A DNA stretch of 64,000 nucleotides from Flagellimonas onchidii (GCF_004804315.1 NZ_SRXX01000004.1:124001-188000), one strand, 5' to 3'. Positions 18,092 through 28,404 are shown, counted from the first letter of the stretch. Notes: generated from the letters alone by a model not told the origin. Translations and numbers: made by a program.

Positions 18092-21000
18092 ATGATTACA
18101 AAAAACTTTTGGCTGGCGCTAATGCTATTCTCATGCGTATTTTCTACAGCGCTGGCCCAAGAAAAAAATGTTTCAGGTACCGTTACCGACCAAAACGGGC
18201 TCCCGTTGCCTGGTGTCAATATTGTCGTTGATGGAACCACGAATGGCACTCAAACCGATTTTGACGGCAACTACACAATCAGTGCAAGTCAAGGTCAAAC
18301 ATTAATCTTCTCCTACATAGGACAAAAAGATGCCCAAAGAGTAGTTGGTACTACCAGTATCATCAACGTTCAAATGGAGGAGGATACACAAACCCTTGAG
18401 GAGGTTATAGTCGTTGCCTACGGAACCCAAAAGAAAGAGGAAATTGCAGGCTCTGTTGCAACGCTTAAGACAGATGATTTGGCCCAAATCCAGACTAGTA
18501 ATATTACCCAAGGACTGTCAGGGAAAGTTTCCGGTGTTCAAATTATAAACAATACGGGCCAGCCAGGAGATGCTCCATTGGTACGCTTTAGAGGTATTGG
18601 GTCCATCAACTCTTCCAGTGAACCATTGTATGTTGTTGACGGCAACGTTTTTAACGGCCAAATAACCTCCATTGCATCTCAAGACATTGAATCGATGACC
18701 TTCTTGAAAGATGCTTCGGCAAATGCGCTTTACGGTAGCAGAGGAGCAAATGGAGTAATAATTATTACCACCAAAAAAGGTAAAAAGGAAGGAATCGAGA
18801 TTACCATCGATAGTAAAGCGGGCTTCAATAGAAGAGCCGTACCCCAGTACGATTTAATTGAGGGGCCGGGACAATATTACGAAGCATGGTTCAATGCATG
18901 GAGATTAGCACTAATCAATAGTGGAGCGACCCAAGAAGATGCAGCGGCCGAAGCGGCCGCGGGATTAATTTCTGGAGGTGATTACTCCCTGAACTACAAC
19001 AGCTATAATGTTCCCGATGACCAAGTAATCGACCCCGCTACAGGAAGACTTAACCCAAATGCCAATTTATTGTATTATGACGATTGGGAAGATGCTGCCT
19101 TCAGGACAGGTTCCAGAATCGAAAACTATATTAGTGTAAATGCTTCGTCAGAAAAATCCAGAACCTTTTTATCTCTTGGCCAATTAAAAGATGAAGGGTT
19201 TGCCATAAACTCTGGATTTGAGAGGATTACCGGTCGACTTTCCTCAGATTACACCCCAAACAATTGGCTGAACGTAGGAGGAAATGTCAATTACGCACAT
19301 ACCTCCCAAGATTCTCCCATTCAAGGTTTAGGTTCTGGCACTTTAAGCAATTTGTTCGGTTGGGTAAGGAACGTGGCACCAATTTATCCTATTTTTGGTA
19401 GAAATGCCGATGGTTCCTTAATCTTTGACGAAACAGGAAACCCTGTATATGATTATGGATCTCCAGCTGATCAGGCACCTGGTCAACGACCTTCCTTCGT
19501 AGCTAATACTAACGCCATTGCAACAACTCTTTTAGGTTCCGAAGAAAATATATATGATAATATTTCTGCCAGAGCTTATGCCAAGTTCAGTTTCTTGAAG
19601 TATTTTGATTTCATTTACAATGTATCTGCCGATGTTACTTTAGGCAATTTCACACAATACGACACACCAGAAGGAGGAAGTGCCGAATCGGTAAACGGTA
19701 GGGTGACCGCTAGATCCAATAGAGGAATCACTTTTACCAATCAACAACTTTTGAACTGGCACAGAGACCTTGGGCCACATTCTTTGGCAATACTGCTGGG
19801 TCATGAAAGTTATGATTACAACTTCAGGATTCTTGGGGGGCAAAAAACACAAACTGTTATAAACCAACTTCCAGTATTGGATAATGCAGTGGCTATTGAA
19901 GAAGCTTTTGGATATCAAAAAGACTACAATGTCGAAGGGTATTTCTCACGATTAAACTACAGCTACAAAGACAAGTATTTTGTAAATGCAAGTTTTAGAA
20001 GAGATGGCACATCAGTTTTTAGTCCTGATAATAAATGGGGGAATTTTTATGGTCTTGGCGCTGCATGGTCTGTTCACAAAGAAGGCTTTATGGATAACCT
20101 TTCATGGATGAACACACTTAGATTAAAAGCTAGTACAGGCCAGCAAGGGAATGATGCCATTTTATATGAAGACGATAGAAGGCGTACACCTGGTGACAGA
20201 GATAGAAGAAATTACTATGCCTATGCCGATCAATTTGATGTAATCAATGCCGGAGATGACGTGCCTGGAATCACTTTCTTCCAGTTGGGCAATCCTGACT
20301 TAGTATGGGAAACTTCAACAAATACCAATGCGGGTATTGAACTGGGTTTATTCAGTAACAGACTAAGTATCAATGCTGAATACTTCAAAAGAGAAGTCGA
20401 AGATTTATTATTTTTTAATCCTATTGCGGATTCAGAAGGTGTTGGTTCCATTCCGGAAAACATTGGAGACATGGAAAACAATGGAATCGAAGTGGAGATT
20501 TCTGGTGATATTATCCGATCTGACAGCTTTAACTGGAGCCTAAGCCTGAATGGCACGCACTATAAAAACGAAATTACACGCCTTCCAGATGAGTTTATCC
20601 GAGACGGAGGCATAAGAGCCTTGCAAGTTGGCGAATCCAGATATGCGTATTACACAAGAGAATGGGCAGGTGTCGATGCAGAAAATGGTAACGCCACTTG
20701 GACACAGTATTTCGATGATGCCAACGGCAATGGAGAGCTGGATACCGACGATACGGTAATTCAGGATTTGTCACCTTACCTAAACTCCAACCCAAATGCA
20801 ACTATAGGAGAAACCACAACTGATAATGCAAATACCGCAACGCAATTTTTTGTAGGTAAAAGTGCCATTCCAGATTTGTTCGGTGGTTTCTCTACCAGAT
20901 TCGATTACAAAGGTTTTGATTTAAATGTTGGTTTTTCATACCAAATAGGTGGTTATGGTTTTGATGGTGTATACCAAGGATTACTATCAGCCTCCTCCCC

Positions 21001-21355
21001 AGGAAGCAATATGCATGCCGATGTCCTAACACAAACATGGACCCCTGAAAACACCACAGCTCCATTACCGCGAATAGATACTGTAGACATAACCCAAAAC
21101 AACAACTCAACTTTGTTTTTAGTGGATGCCTCATATCTTAGTTTGAATGATATCACCTTTGGATACAACTTCGGCAAGAGCATTCTTGATCCATTGGGAA
21201 TACAATCTTTGAGAATTTATGCTACCGCTAGCAATGTTGCCCTGTGGACAAAAGCAAGGACGGGTTATGACCCCAGGCTAAGTATTACAGGTTTATCTAT
21301 CAATGAATACTCACTAGGAAGCAGTACCTCTTTAGGACTTACTGTAAAATTCTAA
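18092..21355 (+). CDS. susC: SusC/RagA-family TonB-dependent outer-membrane transporter
   Basis: Outer-membrane beta-barrel that imports oligomeric nutrients using TonB energy, paired with the SusD lipoprotein that follows. The 1087-aa precursor has a signal peptide ending ALAQ, a carboxypeptidase-D-like beta domain (about 26-110; VSGTVTDQNGLPLPGVNI), the SusC box TLEEVIVVAYGTQKK, a plug with LYGSRGANGVIIITTKKG (about 210-232) and a barrel ending in a terminal phenylalanine. susD starts 11 bp downstream. No sigma/anti-sigma pair or hybrid two-component regulator is beside it, and no glycan-degrading enzyme follows, so the substrate cannot be told. Confidence 0.96.
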   Translation: MITKNFWLALMLFSCVFSTALAQEKNVSGTVTDQNGLPLPGVNIVVDGTTNGTQTDFDGNYTISASQGQTLIFSYIGQKDAQRVVGTTSIINVQMEEDTQTLEEVIVVAYGTQKKEEIAGSVATLKTDDLAQIQTSNITQGLSGKVSGVQIINNTGQPGDAPLVRFRGIGSINSSSEPLYVVDGNVFNGQITSIASQDIESMTFLKDASANALYGSRGANGVIIITTKKGKKEGIEITIDSKAGFNRRAVPQYDLIEGPGQYYEAWFNAWRLALINSGATQEDAAAEAAAGLISGGDYSLNYNSYNVPDDQVIDPATGRLNPNANLLYYDDWEDAAFRTGSRIENYISVNASSEKSRTFLSLGQLKDEGFAINSGFERITGRLSSDYTPNNWLNVGGNVNYAHTSQDSPIQGLGSGTLSNLFGWVRNVAPIYPIFGRNADGSLIFDETGNPVYDYGSPADQAPGQRPSFVANTNAIATTLLGSEENIYDNISARAYAKFSFLKYFDFIYNVSADVTLGNFTQYDTPEGGSAESVNGRVTARSNRGITFTNQQLLNWHRDLGPHSLAILLGHESYDYNFRILGGQKTQTVINQLPVLDNAVAIEEAFGYQKDYNVEGYFSRLNYSYKDKYFVNASFRRDGTSVFSPDNKWGNFYGLGAAWSVHKEGFMDNLSWMNTLRLKASTGQQGNDAILYEDDRRRTPGDRDRRNYYAYADQFDVINAGDDVPGITFFQLGNPDLVWETSTNTNAGIELGLFSNRLSINAEYFKREVEDLLFFNPIADSEGVGSIPENIGDMENNGIEVEISGDIIRSDSFNWSLSLNGTHYKNEITRLPDEFIRDGGIRALQVGESRYAYYTREWAGVDAENGNATWTQYFDDANGNGELDTDDTVIQDLSPYLNSNPNATIGETTTDNANTATQFFVGKSAIPDLFGGFSTRFDYKGFDLNVGFSYQIGGYGFDGVYQGLLSASSPGSNMHADVLTQTWTPENTTAPLPRIDTVDITQNNNSTLFLVDASYLSLNDITFGYNFGKSILDPLGIQSLRIYATASNVALWTKARTGYDPRLSITGLSINEYSLGSSTSLGLTVKF

Positions 21356-21366
21356 AAAAAGAAATC

Positions 21367-22836
21367 ATGAAAAGAATTATCAATTACATTGTAATAGTAT
21401 CCTTGTTCCTCAACATAACATCTTGTAGCGAAGATTTTTTGGATACAGAACCTGCAGGATCAATCTCAGCTGAACAGGTTGCCTCTTCCCCTGATGCGAA
21501 TGCCGCCTTGGTAAGTGGTATTTATGCAAACATGAGAACCACAGGAATTGGAGGAACAACACGGCACGTTGACCATGGGCACAAAGGAATCCTTAGTGCG
21601 ATGGATATGTGTGGACATGACGTTGTCCTGAACAACTTCAACTGGTACATCTTTTTCTACAATTTCAATGGAAGAATAGCTACCAGTGATCGAACCAGTA
21701 TTATTTGGACAACCTACTATACCCTTATTGCAGATGCCAACACTGTAATCCTGGGACTAGAAGAAAAAGAAAGCTTGACACAAGAGGAGGAATTTCTACT
21801 TGGACAAGCTTTGGCGATAAAAGCGTTTTCTTTGTTTAACTTGGTCAGGGTTTATTCCGACACTTACATAGGCAACGAGAACTCTCCAGGAATTCCCATT
21901 CCAGATAAAAGAGAATTCGATGGAAAACCAAGAGGAACAGTTAAAGAGGTATACGATTGGATAATTCCCAGTCTTGAAAGAGCCATTACCCTGCTAGATG
22001 GGTTTAGCAGAGATTCTAAACAGGCTATTGACAGGCAAGTAGCTCAGGGTATTTTGGCTCAAGTGTACTTAGAAACAGGAAACTGGTCAGAAGCGGCTAC
22101 CATGGCTAATGCTGCTAAACAAGGGTATGGCTTGATGACTGGAGAAGAATGGATAACCGATGGCTTTGACCAAATCAGCAACAAAGAATGGATGTGGGGA
22201 GCTGAAATCACATCACAACTAACGGGCTTCTATAACTCATACTTTTCACATTTTGACAGTAGCAATGTAGGCTATGGTGGTGACTTAGGAGGGTATAAAC
22301 TAATGGACTCTCGTTTATATGAACAAATCTCCCCAACCGATTTAAGAAGGCAGGCATGGATTGATCCCATTGAGGGTAATGCAGACTATCCTGACATACC
22401 AGGTTATGCCAATATCAAATTCATAGATCCCACATTTTTTGAAGGCGACTTTTTGTACATGAGAGCTTCAGAGATGTGGCTGATTGAAGCGGAGGCCTTG
22501 GCTAGAGACGGGAATCCTAGTGCTGCAGATATCCTTTTTGACTTAATATCTTTAAGAGACCCTGAATATGTAAAATCAACCAATACAGGAGACGATTTAG
22601 TTGAAGAAATATATCTTCAAAGAAGAATCGAACTTTGGGGTGAAGGATTTGGGTATCTTGACCTCAAAAGACTTAAAAAACCTTTGCAGCGATCAGGAGG
22701 AAACCATTTGGACTTTGGCGTAGAAAGTGCTAGGATTCTTGATGAAGCTCCTGGCGGCCCTCTGTTCAAATTCCAGATTCCAGAAGGAGAAATCAGTTCC
22801 AATCCGAATATTAATATCGAAGACCAAAACGAATAA
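21367..22836 (+). CDS. susD: SusD/RagB-family nutrient-binding lipoprotein
   Basis: Surface lipoprotein that caps the SusC barrel and binds the ligand. The signal peptide ends in NITSC with lipidated Cys20, followed by the typical SEDFLDTEPAGS start. The helical body contains TPR-like pairs (AIKAFSLFNLVRVYSD at about 157-172), and the C-terminal region has the RASEMWLIEAEALARDG and RRIELWGEGFGYLDLKR motifs that mark the SusD/RagB family. It is 489 aa, a normal length. Cotranscribed with susC; a strong hairpin follows. Confidence 0.95.
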   Translation: MKRIINYIVIVSLFLNITSCSEDFLDTEPAGSISAEQVASSPDANAALVSGIYANMRTTGIGGTTRHVDHGHKGILSAMDMCGHDVVLNNFNWYIFFYNFNGRIATSDRTSIIWTTYYTLIADANTVILGLEEKESLTQEEEFLLGQALAIKAFSLFNLVRVYSDTYIGNENSPGIPIPDKREFDGKPRGTVKEVYDWIIPSLERAITLLDGFSRDSKQAIDRQVAQGILAQVYLETGNWSEAATMANAAKQGYGLMTGEEWITDGFDQISNKEWMWGAEITSQLTGFYNSYFSHFDSSNVGYGGDLGGYKLMDSRLYEQISPTDLRRQAWIDPIEGNADYPDIPGYANIKFIDPTFFEGDFLYMRASEMWLIEAEALARDGNPSAADILFDLISLRDPEYVKSTNTGDDLVEEIYLQRRIELWGEGFGYLDLKRLKKPLQRSGGNHLDFGVESARILDEAPGGPLFKFQIPEGEISSNPNINIEDQNE

Positions 22837-22868
22837 CACCACACCATCTCTTATGAGCTAATGATAAA

Positions 22869-22900
22869 CAGGGAACTTACTTAAGTTCCCTGTTGTTGTT
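22869..22900 (+). terminator. Rho-independent terminator after susD
   Basis: Perfect 10-bp stem CAGGGAACTT (22869-22878) and AAGTTCCCTG (22883-22892) with a 4-nt loop, followed by TTGTTGTT. It lies 33 bp past susD and separates it from the PD40 gene. Confidence 0.8.
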
Positions 22901-22968
22901 AGATACATTTAAATTTTACTATTAACTTCTAATTTTATACTTATCTTTTTTAGGCAATAAAGAGATAA

Positions 22969-23844
22969 ATGAACAAAAAGACATTCTTACAAATCCTCTT
23001 AATACCATGCCTACTATCTGGTCAAGTTGAAGGATGGAAAGAGGAATGCCTTACCAACAACCCTGCTGACGACCGATATGCCTCCTACTCTCCTGACGGG
23101 AATTCAATCGTATTTGAATCCAACAGGGATGGGAATTGGGAAATCTATCTCATGGACAGCAAAGGAGGAAACGTCGAAAGGTTAACAAACAACGCAACCG
23201 ATGATAGACGTCCCACATGGCACCCCAATGGCAAAAAAGTGTTGTTTGAGTCAAACCAAAACGGGGTCAATGAACTGTATACTATCAAAATACATTCTGG
23301 AAAGCGACAAAAGTTCAAACAGCTCTCCATAAAAGGAGAACCTATCTTCGCAGCATTTTCTCCAAACGGCAAAAGAATAGCTGTAAGCATTCAAGAATCT
23401 GAACAACAGGGTAATCTTGTGTTATTGAACAAAAAGGGAAAAATATTGGATACCCTGATCGATAACGGCAAACGAAACTTTTACCCTAAATGGTCAAAAG
23501 ATGGATCAGAAATTGTGTTTTTTTCGAGAATGGACACAGATAATATTGATGACGAAATTTATAGTCTCAATCTGAAGTCTGGTCTCAAAAAAAGATTGAC
23601 TTATTGGCACAAGCATAACTTTTGCCCCTCATGGTCCGCTGACGATACCCAGATTGTTTATACAACCTCCATGGAGAATACAAGGCCAGAAATTTATATC
23701 ATGAATGCTAATGGTTCTAACCAACGAAGAATAACAAATAATGAAAACGGGGAAACTCTCCCTAACTGGCATCCTTCCCAAAACAAAATTTTGATCACAG
23801 CTTATAGAAATGGTAATTATGAAATCTGCGTGTTGATGCAATAG
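22969..23844 (+). CDS. Exported TolB-like beta-propeller protein (PD40 repeats)
   Basis: A 291-aa protein made of WD40-like PD40 repeats, seen as repeated units of the type YSPDGNSIVFESNRDGNWEIYLMD, ATWHPNGKKVLFES and WSADDTQIVYTT. About six blades can be counted. A short N-terminal hydrophobic stretch (LQILLIPCLLSGQ) looks like a signal peptide, possibly with a weak lipobox at Cys14. There is no catalytic domain. It follows susCD but is separated by a terminator, so it may be its own transcription unit. Periplasmic or surface binding protein is the likely role; the partner is unknown. Confidence 0.85.
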   Translation: MNKKTFLQILLIPCLLSGQVEGWKEECLTNNPADDRYASYSPDGNSIVFESNRDGNWEIYLMDSKGGNVERLTNNATDDRRPTWHPNGKKVLFESNQNGVNELYTIKIHSGKRQKFKQLSIKGEPIFAAFSPNGKRIAVSIQESEQQGNLVLLNKKGKILDTLIDNGKRNFYPKWSKDGSEIVFFSRMDTDNIDDEIYSLNLKSGLKKRLTYWHKHNFCPSWSADDTQIVYTTSMENTRPEIYIMNANGSNQRRITNNENGETLPNWHPSQNKILITAYRNGNYEICVLMQ

Positions 23845-23877
23845 GATTACTTATACTATCGAAATCCAGAAAACAAG

Positions 23878-23901
23878 AAAGCCACCTCAAAGGGTGGCTT
23901 T
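23878..23901. terminator. Bidirectional terminator between PD40 gene and PPIase gene
   Basis: Perfect 9-bp stem AAAGCCACC (23878-23886) and GGTGGCTTT (23893-23901) with a 6-nt loop. The plus-strand tail continues TTCATT and the minus-strand tail TCTTGTTTTC, so it can stop both convergent genes. Confidence 0.8.
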
Positions 23902-23923
23902 TTCATTATACTTTAGATTTCCA

Positions 23924-26053
23924 CTAATAGAAAGTAGCTCTTTTATCTTCGATATCAGCTCCTTCTTTTAGCGCATTGTACACCGCTGCATTTACCTGAT
24001 TTGAAGCACTGGTCTTAAGCGTGTTGGCATAGGTACTAAAATTGTCCACATTTGGAGCATCTTCTTTGTTTGTAACCTTTACCATAAACACTCCTGTCTC
24101 TCCTTCAATAAGTGTGGATGTAGCATCTTTTGCCAATGTAAAGGCAGTTCCAACAACCAAAGGTTCACGACCTGCTCCGGGAATAGTTGGAGATTTTAGG
24201 GTCAGTGCAGATGCATTGGACAAACTCACATTATTATCCTTGGCAATAGCATCTATGGTCTTACCTGTGTTATTTGCGATAATTTGTTCCGCTTTACGCT
24301 CTTTTCTAATCTTTGGTAAAGCTGTTGCCGAGGCATCCTCGGTGGACATTACGCCATCTTTGTACTTTTTGGTAAGTTGTACCACAGCATAGCCGTTATT
24401 GATATTAAATCTTTTGATATCACCAACTTTGGTATCGTCGTTAAATGCCCATTGAACCACTCCCCTTTGTGCGGATAACCCTGGAAGATTCTCATCCATT
24501 TCCTTGATTTTGTTCACAGGTCTTACCACATAATTGCTTTCTCTGGCAATATCACCAAAAGCTTCTGCCTCCGCATCAATGGAAGCCATTTCAAACTTGG
24601 TCGCATCAGTAAACAATGTATTGATAGTTTCTTCTGAAGGCTCAACTTCCCTTGATAGGGTAGCTACCTGAACAATATCTTGCTTATCATCAATTTTGAT
24701 GATATGAAAACCGAAATCGGTCTCAACCAAACCAATATCCCCTAAATCATTAGCAAAAAGGAATTCTCTATATGGCGCAGCCAAACCTAGGTTAGATTCC
24801 TGAAAATAACCAATATCCCCGGCACGTTGCGCAGCCATGGGCTCGTCTGAATGCTCTCTGGCCAATGCTGCAAAATTGGCATCGGCCTTTTTGGCCTCCA
24901 CCAGCATCTTTTTTGCTTCTGCTTCTGCTTCTTCTTTTGTTCTAGTAATATCTGCTCCTGCTCTTTCCGAACCTTTGTACGCAAAAAGAATATGGCTCGA
25001 TTTAACGGAACCATCTTTTTTCTTGTCCATAATCTTGGAAACCTTAAAGAAATCTCCATCTCGATAAGGTCCATAAACCTCACCTACTTCCAAAGTCAAA
25101 AGAGTATCGGAAGCCACGGCGGGCAGGTCGCTTTTAGCTTTGTAAATGGTATCGAACTTGCTATCTGAGTTTCTATCCAAAAAGGCAGTCATATCTTGGG
25201 TGTTCCTAAACCCTGGAATGGTATCCGTTGCATCTCTTTCCTCTGAATACTCAACAGAATCGTCCAAAAGAGCCGTAATGGCATCCTCCACTGCTTTTTC
25301 ATCGGCAACAGAAGCCTTTTCTTCAAAATAAACAAAACGAATATCCCTTGCCTTCTCTTGTTTAAAATCATCTTTGTGATTGTTGATATAGGCCTGGATA
25401 TCATCTTTGGAAACTTGAATGGTGCTGTCCGCTATGGAAGTATAGGGCACCCGTACATATTGAATGTCCACTTTTTCGTTGGACATTTTGTAATCGAACT
25501 CTCCTTCTGATAGCGTAGCAGCAACTCCTCCCTTAATCAAGTTGAAGTACATACGTTCTTTGGCCAGTTGTATGATTCTAGCCTCATCTTGCAACCAAGC
25601 ATCATATCGCAAAGGGTCATTGGCTTTCCAATCTGCAATCGCACTTCGGAACACCTCTTCATTGAAGAAACCGTTTTCATCCTGAAAATCTGGAATCTGT
25701 GCATAGCCCGAAGTTTTCACATATTCAATGATCTGGTCACTTTCCACATCAATACCCAAATCTTCGAATTGTTGCTCCAAAATAGTTCTTCTTACCTCTT
25801 GGTCAAAAATGGTGTTAACCAATTGGGTAGAGGAAACGGTTGGGCCGTATCTTCTTGAAGCATTCTCCACTTCTTTTCTAAAGTCATCAATGGAAATACT
25901 TTCCCCATTTATTTCTGCCACAGCGGAGCCAACTTTTGCACCTCCAAGATCATTACTGGTAAAGACTCCCGATATTACAAATGCGAACAATGCCATACCA
26001 ATGATCAAAATCAGTACAGTGGTCCGTTTTCTAATATTCTCTAATATTGCCAT
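23924..26053 (-). CDS. PpiD/SurA-like peptidyl-prolyl isomerase, membrane-anchored
   Basis: Periplasmic folding chaperone of outer-membrane proteins. The 709-aa product begins with a cytoplasmic MAILENIRKRT stretch, a single membrane helix (about 12-32) and a SurA_N-type helical domain. A parvulin rotamase domain at about 340-455 is recognisable by SSHILFAYKG, SDEPMAAQRAGDIGYF and FGFHIIKI. A long C-terminal half contains a second, more divergent parvulin-like region. The layout matches PpiD rather than soluble SurA. It is downstream of the CNNM/CBS gene on the same strand, after a 248-bp gap in which I see no gene. Confidence 0.9.
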   Translation of the reverse strand: MAILENIRKRTTVLILIIGMALFAFVISGVFTSNDLGGAKVGSAVAEINGESISIDDFRKEVENASRRYGPTVSSTQLVNTIFDQEVRRTILEQQFEDLGIDVESDQIIEYVKTSGYAQIPDFQDENGFFNEEVFRSAIADWKANDPLRYDAWLQDEARIIQLAKERMYFNLIKGGVAATLSEGEFDYKMSNEKVDIQYVRVPYTSIADSTIQVSKDDIQAYINNHKDDFKQEKARDIRFVYFEEKASVADEKAVEDAITALLDDSVEYSEERDATDTIPGFRNTQDMTAFLDRNSDSKFDTIYKAKSDLPAVASDTLLTLEVGEVYGPYRDGDFFKVSKIMDKKKDGSVKSSHILFAYKGSERAGADITRTKEEAEAEAKKMLVEAKKADANFAALAREHSDEPMAAQRAGDIGYFQESNLGLAAPYREFLFANDLGDIGLVETDFGFHIIKIDDKQDIVQVATLSREVEPSEETINTLFTDATKFEMASIDAEAEAFGDIARESNYVVRPVNKIKEMDENLPGLSAQRGVVQWAFNDDTKVGDIKRFNINNGYAVVQLTKKYKDGVMSTEDASATALPKIRKERKAEQIIANNTGKTIDAIAKDNNVSLSNASALTLKSPTIPGAGREPLVVGTAFTLAKDATSTLIEGETGVFMVKVTNKEDAPNVDNFSTYANTLKTSASNQVNAAVYNALKEGADIEDKRATFY

Positions 26054-26301
26054 TTTACTGCTTGTTTTCCGTGAACTCTTTTAAACTTTTACAAATTGGT
26101 TAAAAAATTACCGTTTCGCCGCCATACATCGCCTTTTTCTTATTCCTTAGCCCAGCTATGCAATGCGAAAAAGCCTTCATCTGGCATCAAAACCTTTCAT
26201 TTTCACTTCAATCCAAAAAGCCTAAATGAGTTCAATAATTTCAGTGGGCGAAAATACCATTTTCTTTTCAAATAGGAAAGCACTATAACCTACTGAAATT
26301 G

Positions 26302-27591
26302 TTAATCTTCGGTATGCACATGGACACTTACCAAGTCGATTTTGGTATTGGAGACCTCAAGAATACGGAAAGTGAAATTTTCAGTCTTTATTTCTGAGTC
26401 CAATTCTGGTATTTCGCCAGTTTCATTCATAATCAATCCGCCTAAAGTTTCATATTCCTCACTTTCCGGAAGTTCAAGCCTATAGTTTTCATTAATATAG
26501 TCTACTTCCATCCTGGCGGAGAATTTGTATACGTTCTCGCTCAACTGTTCTTCATGCAGATCGGTTGAATCATGCTCATCTTCAATTTCCCCAAATAGTT
26601 CCTCCACGATATCTTCGACCGTCATAATACCAGAAGTTCCTCCGTATTCGTCCAAGACAACCGCCATACTTTTGCGCTTTTTGGTCAAAACATTGAGTAT
26701 ATCCTGAATCAACATGGTCTCAGGAACGAACTCTACCGGTAATAAGATGCTTTTTATGGTCTTGGGTTTTTTGAAGAGTTCATAAGAATGCACATACCCG
26801 ATAATCTCATCTATGCTTTCTTTGTACACCAATATTTTGGAATATCCAGTTTCAGAGAACAGTTTTGCCAAATTTTTAGGTGTTTCGTGGAGTTCAACGG
26901 CCATAATTTCGGTTCGTGGTACCATGACTTCCCTCGCCTTTACGGTTGAGAATTCGAGCGCATTCTGAAAAATCTGTATCTCAGAGTCAACCTCATCCTC
27001 TTCTTCTACCGTTTCCATTTGCTCGGTAATATAATCTCCCAGCTCCAATTTGGTAAAGGCCAATTGCACTTGGTCTCCTTCTGTCTTAAAAAAAACCTTG
27101 AGGATAAAGTCAGATATTTTAATAACAATCCACGAAAAAAACCAAAACAACAGATAGAAAATGTAGGCTGGAACCGCAAACACTTTCAACAAGGTGTTGG
27201 AATAAATTTGAAACAATACTTTGGGCAAAAATTCCGCCGTAACCAAAATGATCAAAGTGGAGATCATAGTCTGGGAAAACAAGCTAAAATCCGTGAGCAG
27301 TGCGTTTAGAAATTCTGATGTGGTCGGAAGCAGCTGTTGAAACCATTCCATAAGCAAGTCGCCCATGAACAAGCCATAAACGACAAGGGCGATGTTATTA
27401 CCAATCAGCATGGTGGCAATAAATTTAGAAGGTTTTTGCGTTAGCCATGTCAATACTTTGGCAAAAAAGCCTTCTTGCTTTTTCTCAATTTCTATGTGGA
27501 TTCTGTTAGCGGACACATAAGCAATCTCCATTCCGGAAAAGAAGGCCGAAAACAATAAAGAGAGTATTATAATTACAATCGCCGGACTCAA
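26302..27591 (-). CDS. CNNM/DUF21-CBS-CorC_HlyC family protein (hemolysin-type)
   Basis: Membrane protein of the family often called hemolysin or CorC-like, thought to take part in divalent cation transport; the gliding protein GldE is a relative. It has three or four membrane helices in a DUF21 domain (about 1-180), a CBS pair (about 210-340; ending EYGGTSGIMTVEDIVEELFGEI) and a C-terminal CorC_HlyC domain (about 345-429). The only suitable start is TTG at 27591, nine bases after the previous gene. The order LptC, small membrane protein, this gene, PPIase is one I know from flavobacteria. Confidence 0.9.
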   Translation of the reverse strand: MSPAIVIIILSLLFSAFFSGMEIAYVSANRIHIEIEKKQEGFFAKVLTWLTQKPSKFIATMLIGNNIALVVYGLFMGDLLMEWFQQLLPTTSEFLNALLTDFSLFSQTMISTLIILVTAEFLPKVLFQIYSNTLLKVFAVPAYIFYLLFWFFSWIVIKISDFILKVFFKTEGDQVQLAFTKLELGDYITEQMETVEEEDEVDSEIQIFQNALEFSTVKAREVMVPRTEIMAVELHETPKNLAKLFSETGYSKILVYKESIDEIIGYVHSYELFKKPKTIKSILLPVEFVPETMLIQDILNVLTKKRKSMAVVLDEYGGTSGIMTVEDIVEELFGEIEDEHDSTDLHEEQLSENVYKFSARMEVDYINENYRLELPESEEYETLGGLIMNETGEIPELDSEIKTENFTFRILEVSNTKIDLVSVHVHTED

Positions 27592-27600
27592 CGCAATTCG

Positions 27601-27801
27601 CTATTGGTTTTCTTTTTTGCGCTGTTCAAAACGCTTACGATATTTTCTACGGAACAAAAACATTGCTATCGACACAACCGCAAAGAATATAAAAATATAG
27701 GTTTCTTTGGGATCAACACTCCAAAGTTCAGCAATCTTATATATTGAAGCCACGGCCACCGCCAAATACAGGTATTCTGTATATCTTAAAATCTTGATCA
27801 T
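27601..27801 (-). CDS. Small two-helix membrane protein
   Basis: A 66-aa protein with two hydrophobic segments (about 8-25 and 33-49) and a strongly basic C-terminal tail (RRKYRKRFEQRKKENQ). It overlaps the end of lptC by 4 bp and precedes the CNNM/CBS gene by 9 bp, so it is part of the same message. No family is recognised. The basic tail is probably cytoplasmic by the positive-inside rule. Confidence 0.78.
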   Translation of the reverse strand: MIKILRYTEYLYLAVAVASIYKIAELWSVDPKETYIFIFFAVVSIAMFLFRRKYRKRFEQRKKENQ

Positions 27802-28403
27802 TGTTCTTCTTCTTTTATCGTTTTAAGACCATATGTTTTATGGGCCTTCAAAAAATTAAAGTCCCTATTGAAGTCTATTCCCTCTCCGTGCATCACTGTA
27901 CCATCATTCAAATCTGTGTGCAAAAATTCCCTCTCAGTGAAAATCCAGTTGTTTTTTCTGTCAACGTACAATTGGGAGGTCTCTAGTTTTCTGCCCTCAT
28001 GTGTTTCAATAACCACGTTTCCACGAAGGTCAATCAAATCCGTTTGAGTATAGACTATTCCGTAGTCTGCAGTGACCACACTCTTCTGATTTTTAGAATC
28101 AAAAAAGTCGACCTTTAATCCATTAGGAAAGGTACGATATTTAAAATTTTGATTGTCATAGTCTTCAGAAATTGGACTTGTCAATATCGCGATTACCTTA
28201 GAACTATCAACATCCTCTGAAGCCAATTCCTTTGGTATTTCCGTATAGGTAAGTTCAAAGTTCTGTGCTATCCCTTGAGGAAAAACTGGTTTAACTGCCT
28301 CTTCTCCAATCCTTTGGTAGTTATCCTTACAGGATATAAAAAGGATTGCCACGGTGGATACCGTGGCAAAACACTTTAAAATATTTTGAAATGTTTGTTT
28401 CAC
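27798..28403 (-). CDS. lptC: LPS export periplasmic protein LptC
   Basis: Component of the Lpt bridge that carries lipopolysaccharide from the inner to the outer membrane. The 201-aa product has an N-terminal signal that ends in LFISC, so it could be a lipoprotein rather than the helix-anchored form of E. coli. The beta-jellyroll region (about 60-185) shows the LptC pattern FPNGLKVDFFDSKN, ADYGIVYTQTDLIDLRGNVVIET and GEGIDFNRDFNF. The start is GTG at 28403, one base after the TPR gene stop. The downstream small membrane gene overlaps by 4 bp. Confidence 0.88.
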   Translation of the reverse strand: MKQTFQNILKCFATVSTVAILFISCKDNYQRIGEEAVKPVFPQGIAQNFELTYTEIPKELASEDVDSSKVIAILTSPISEDYDNQNFKYRTFPNGLKVDFFDSKNQKSVVTADYGIVYTQTDLIDLRGNVVIETHEGRKLETSQLYVDRKNNWIFTEREFLHTDLNDGTVMHGEGIDFNRDFNFLKAHKTYGLKTIKEEEQ

Positions 28404-28404
28404 A

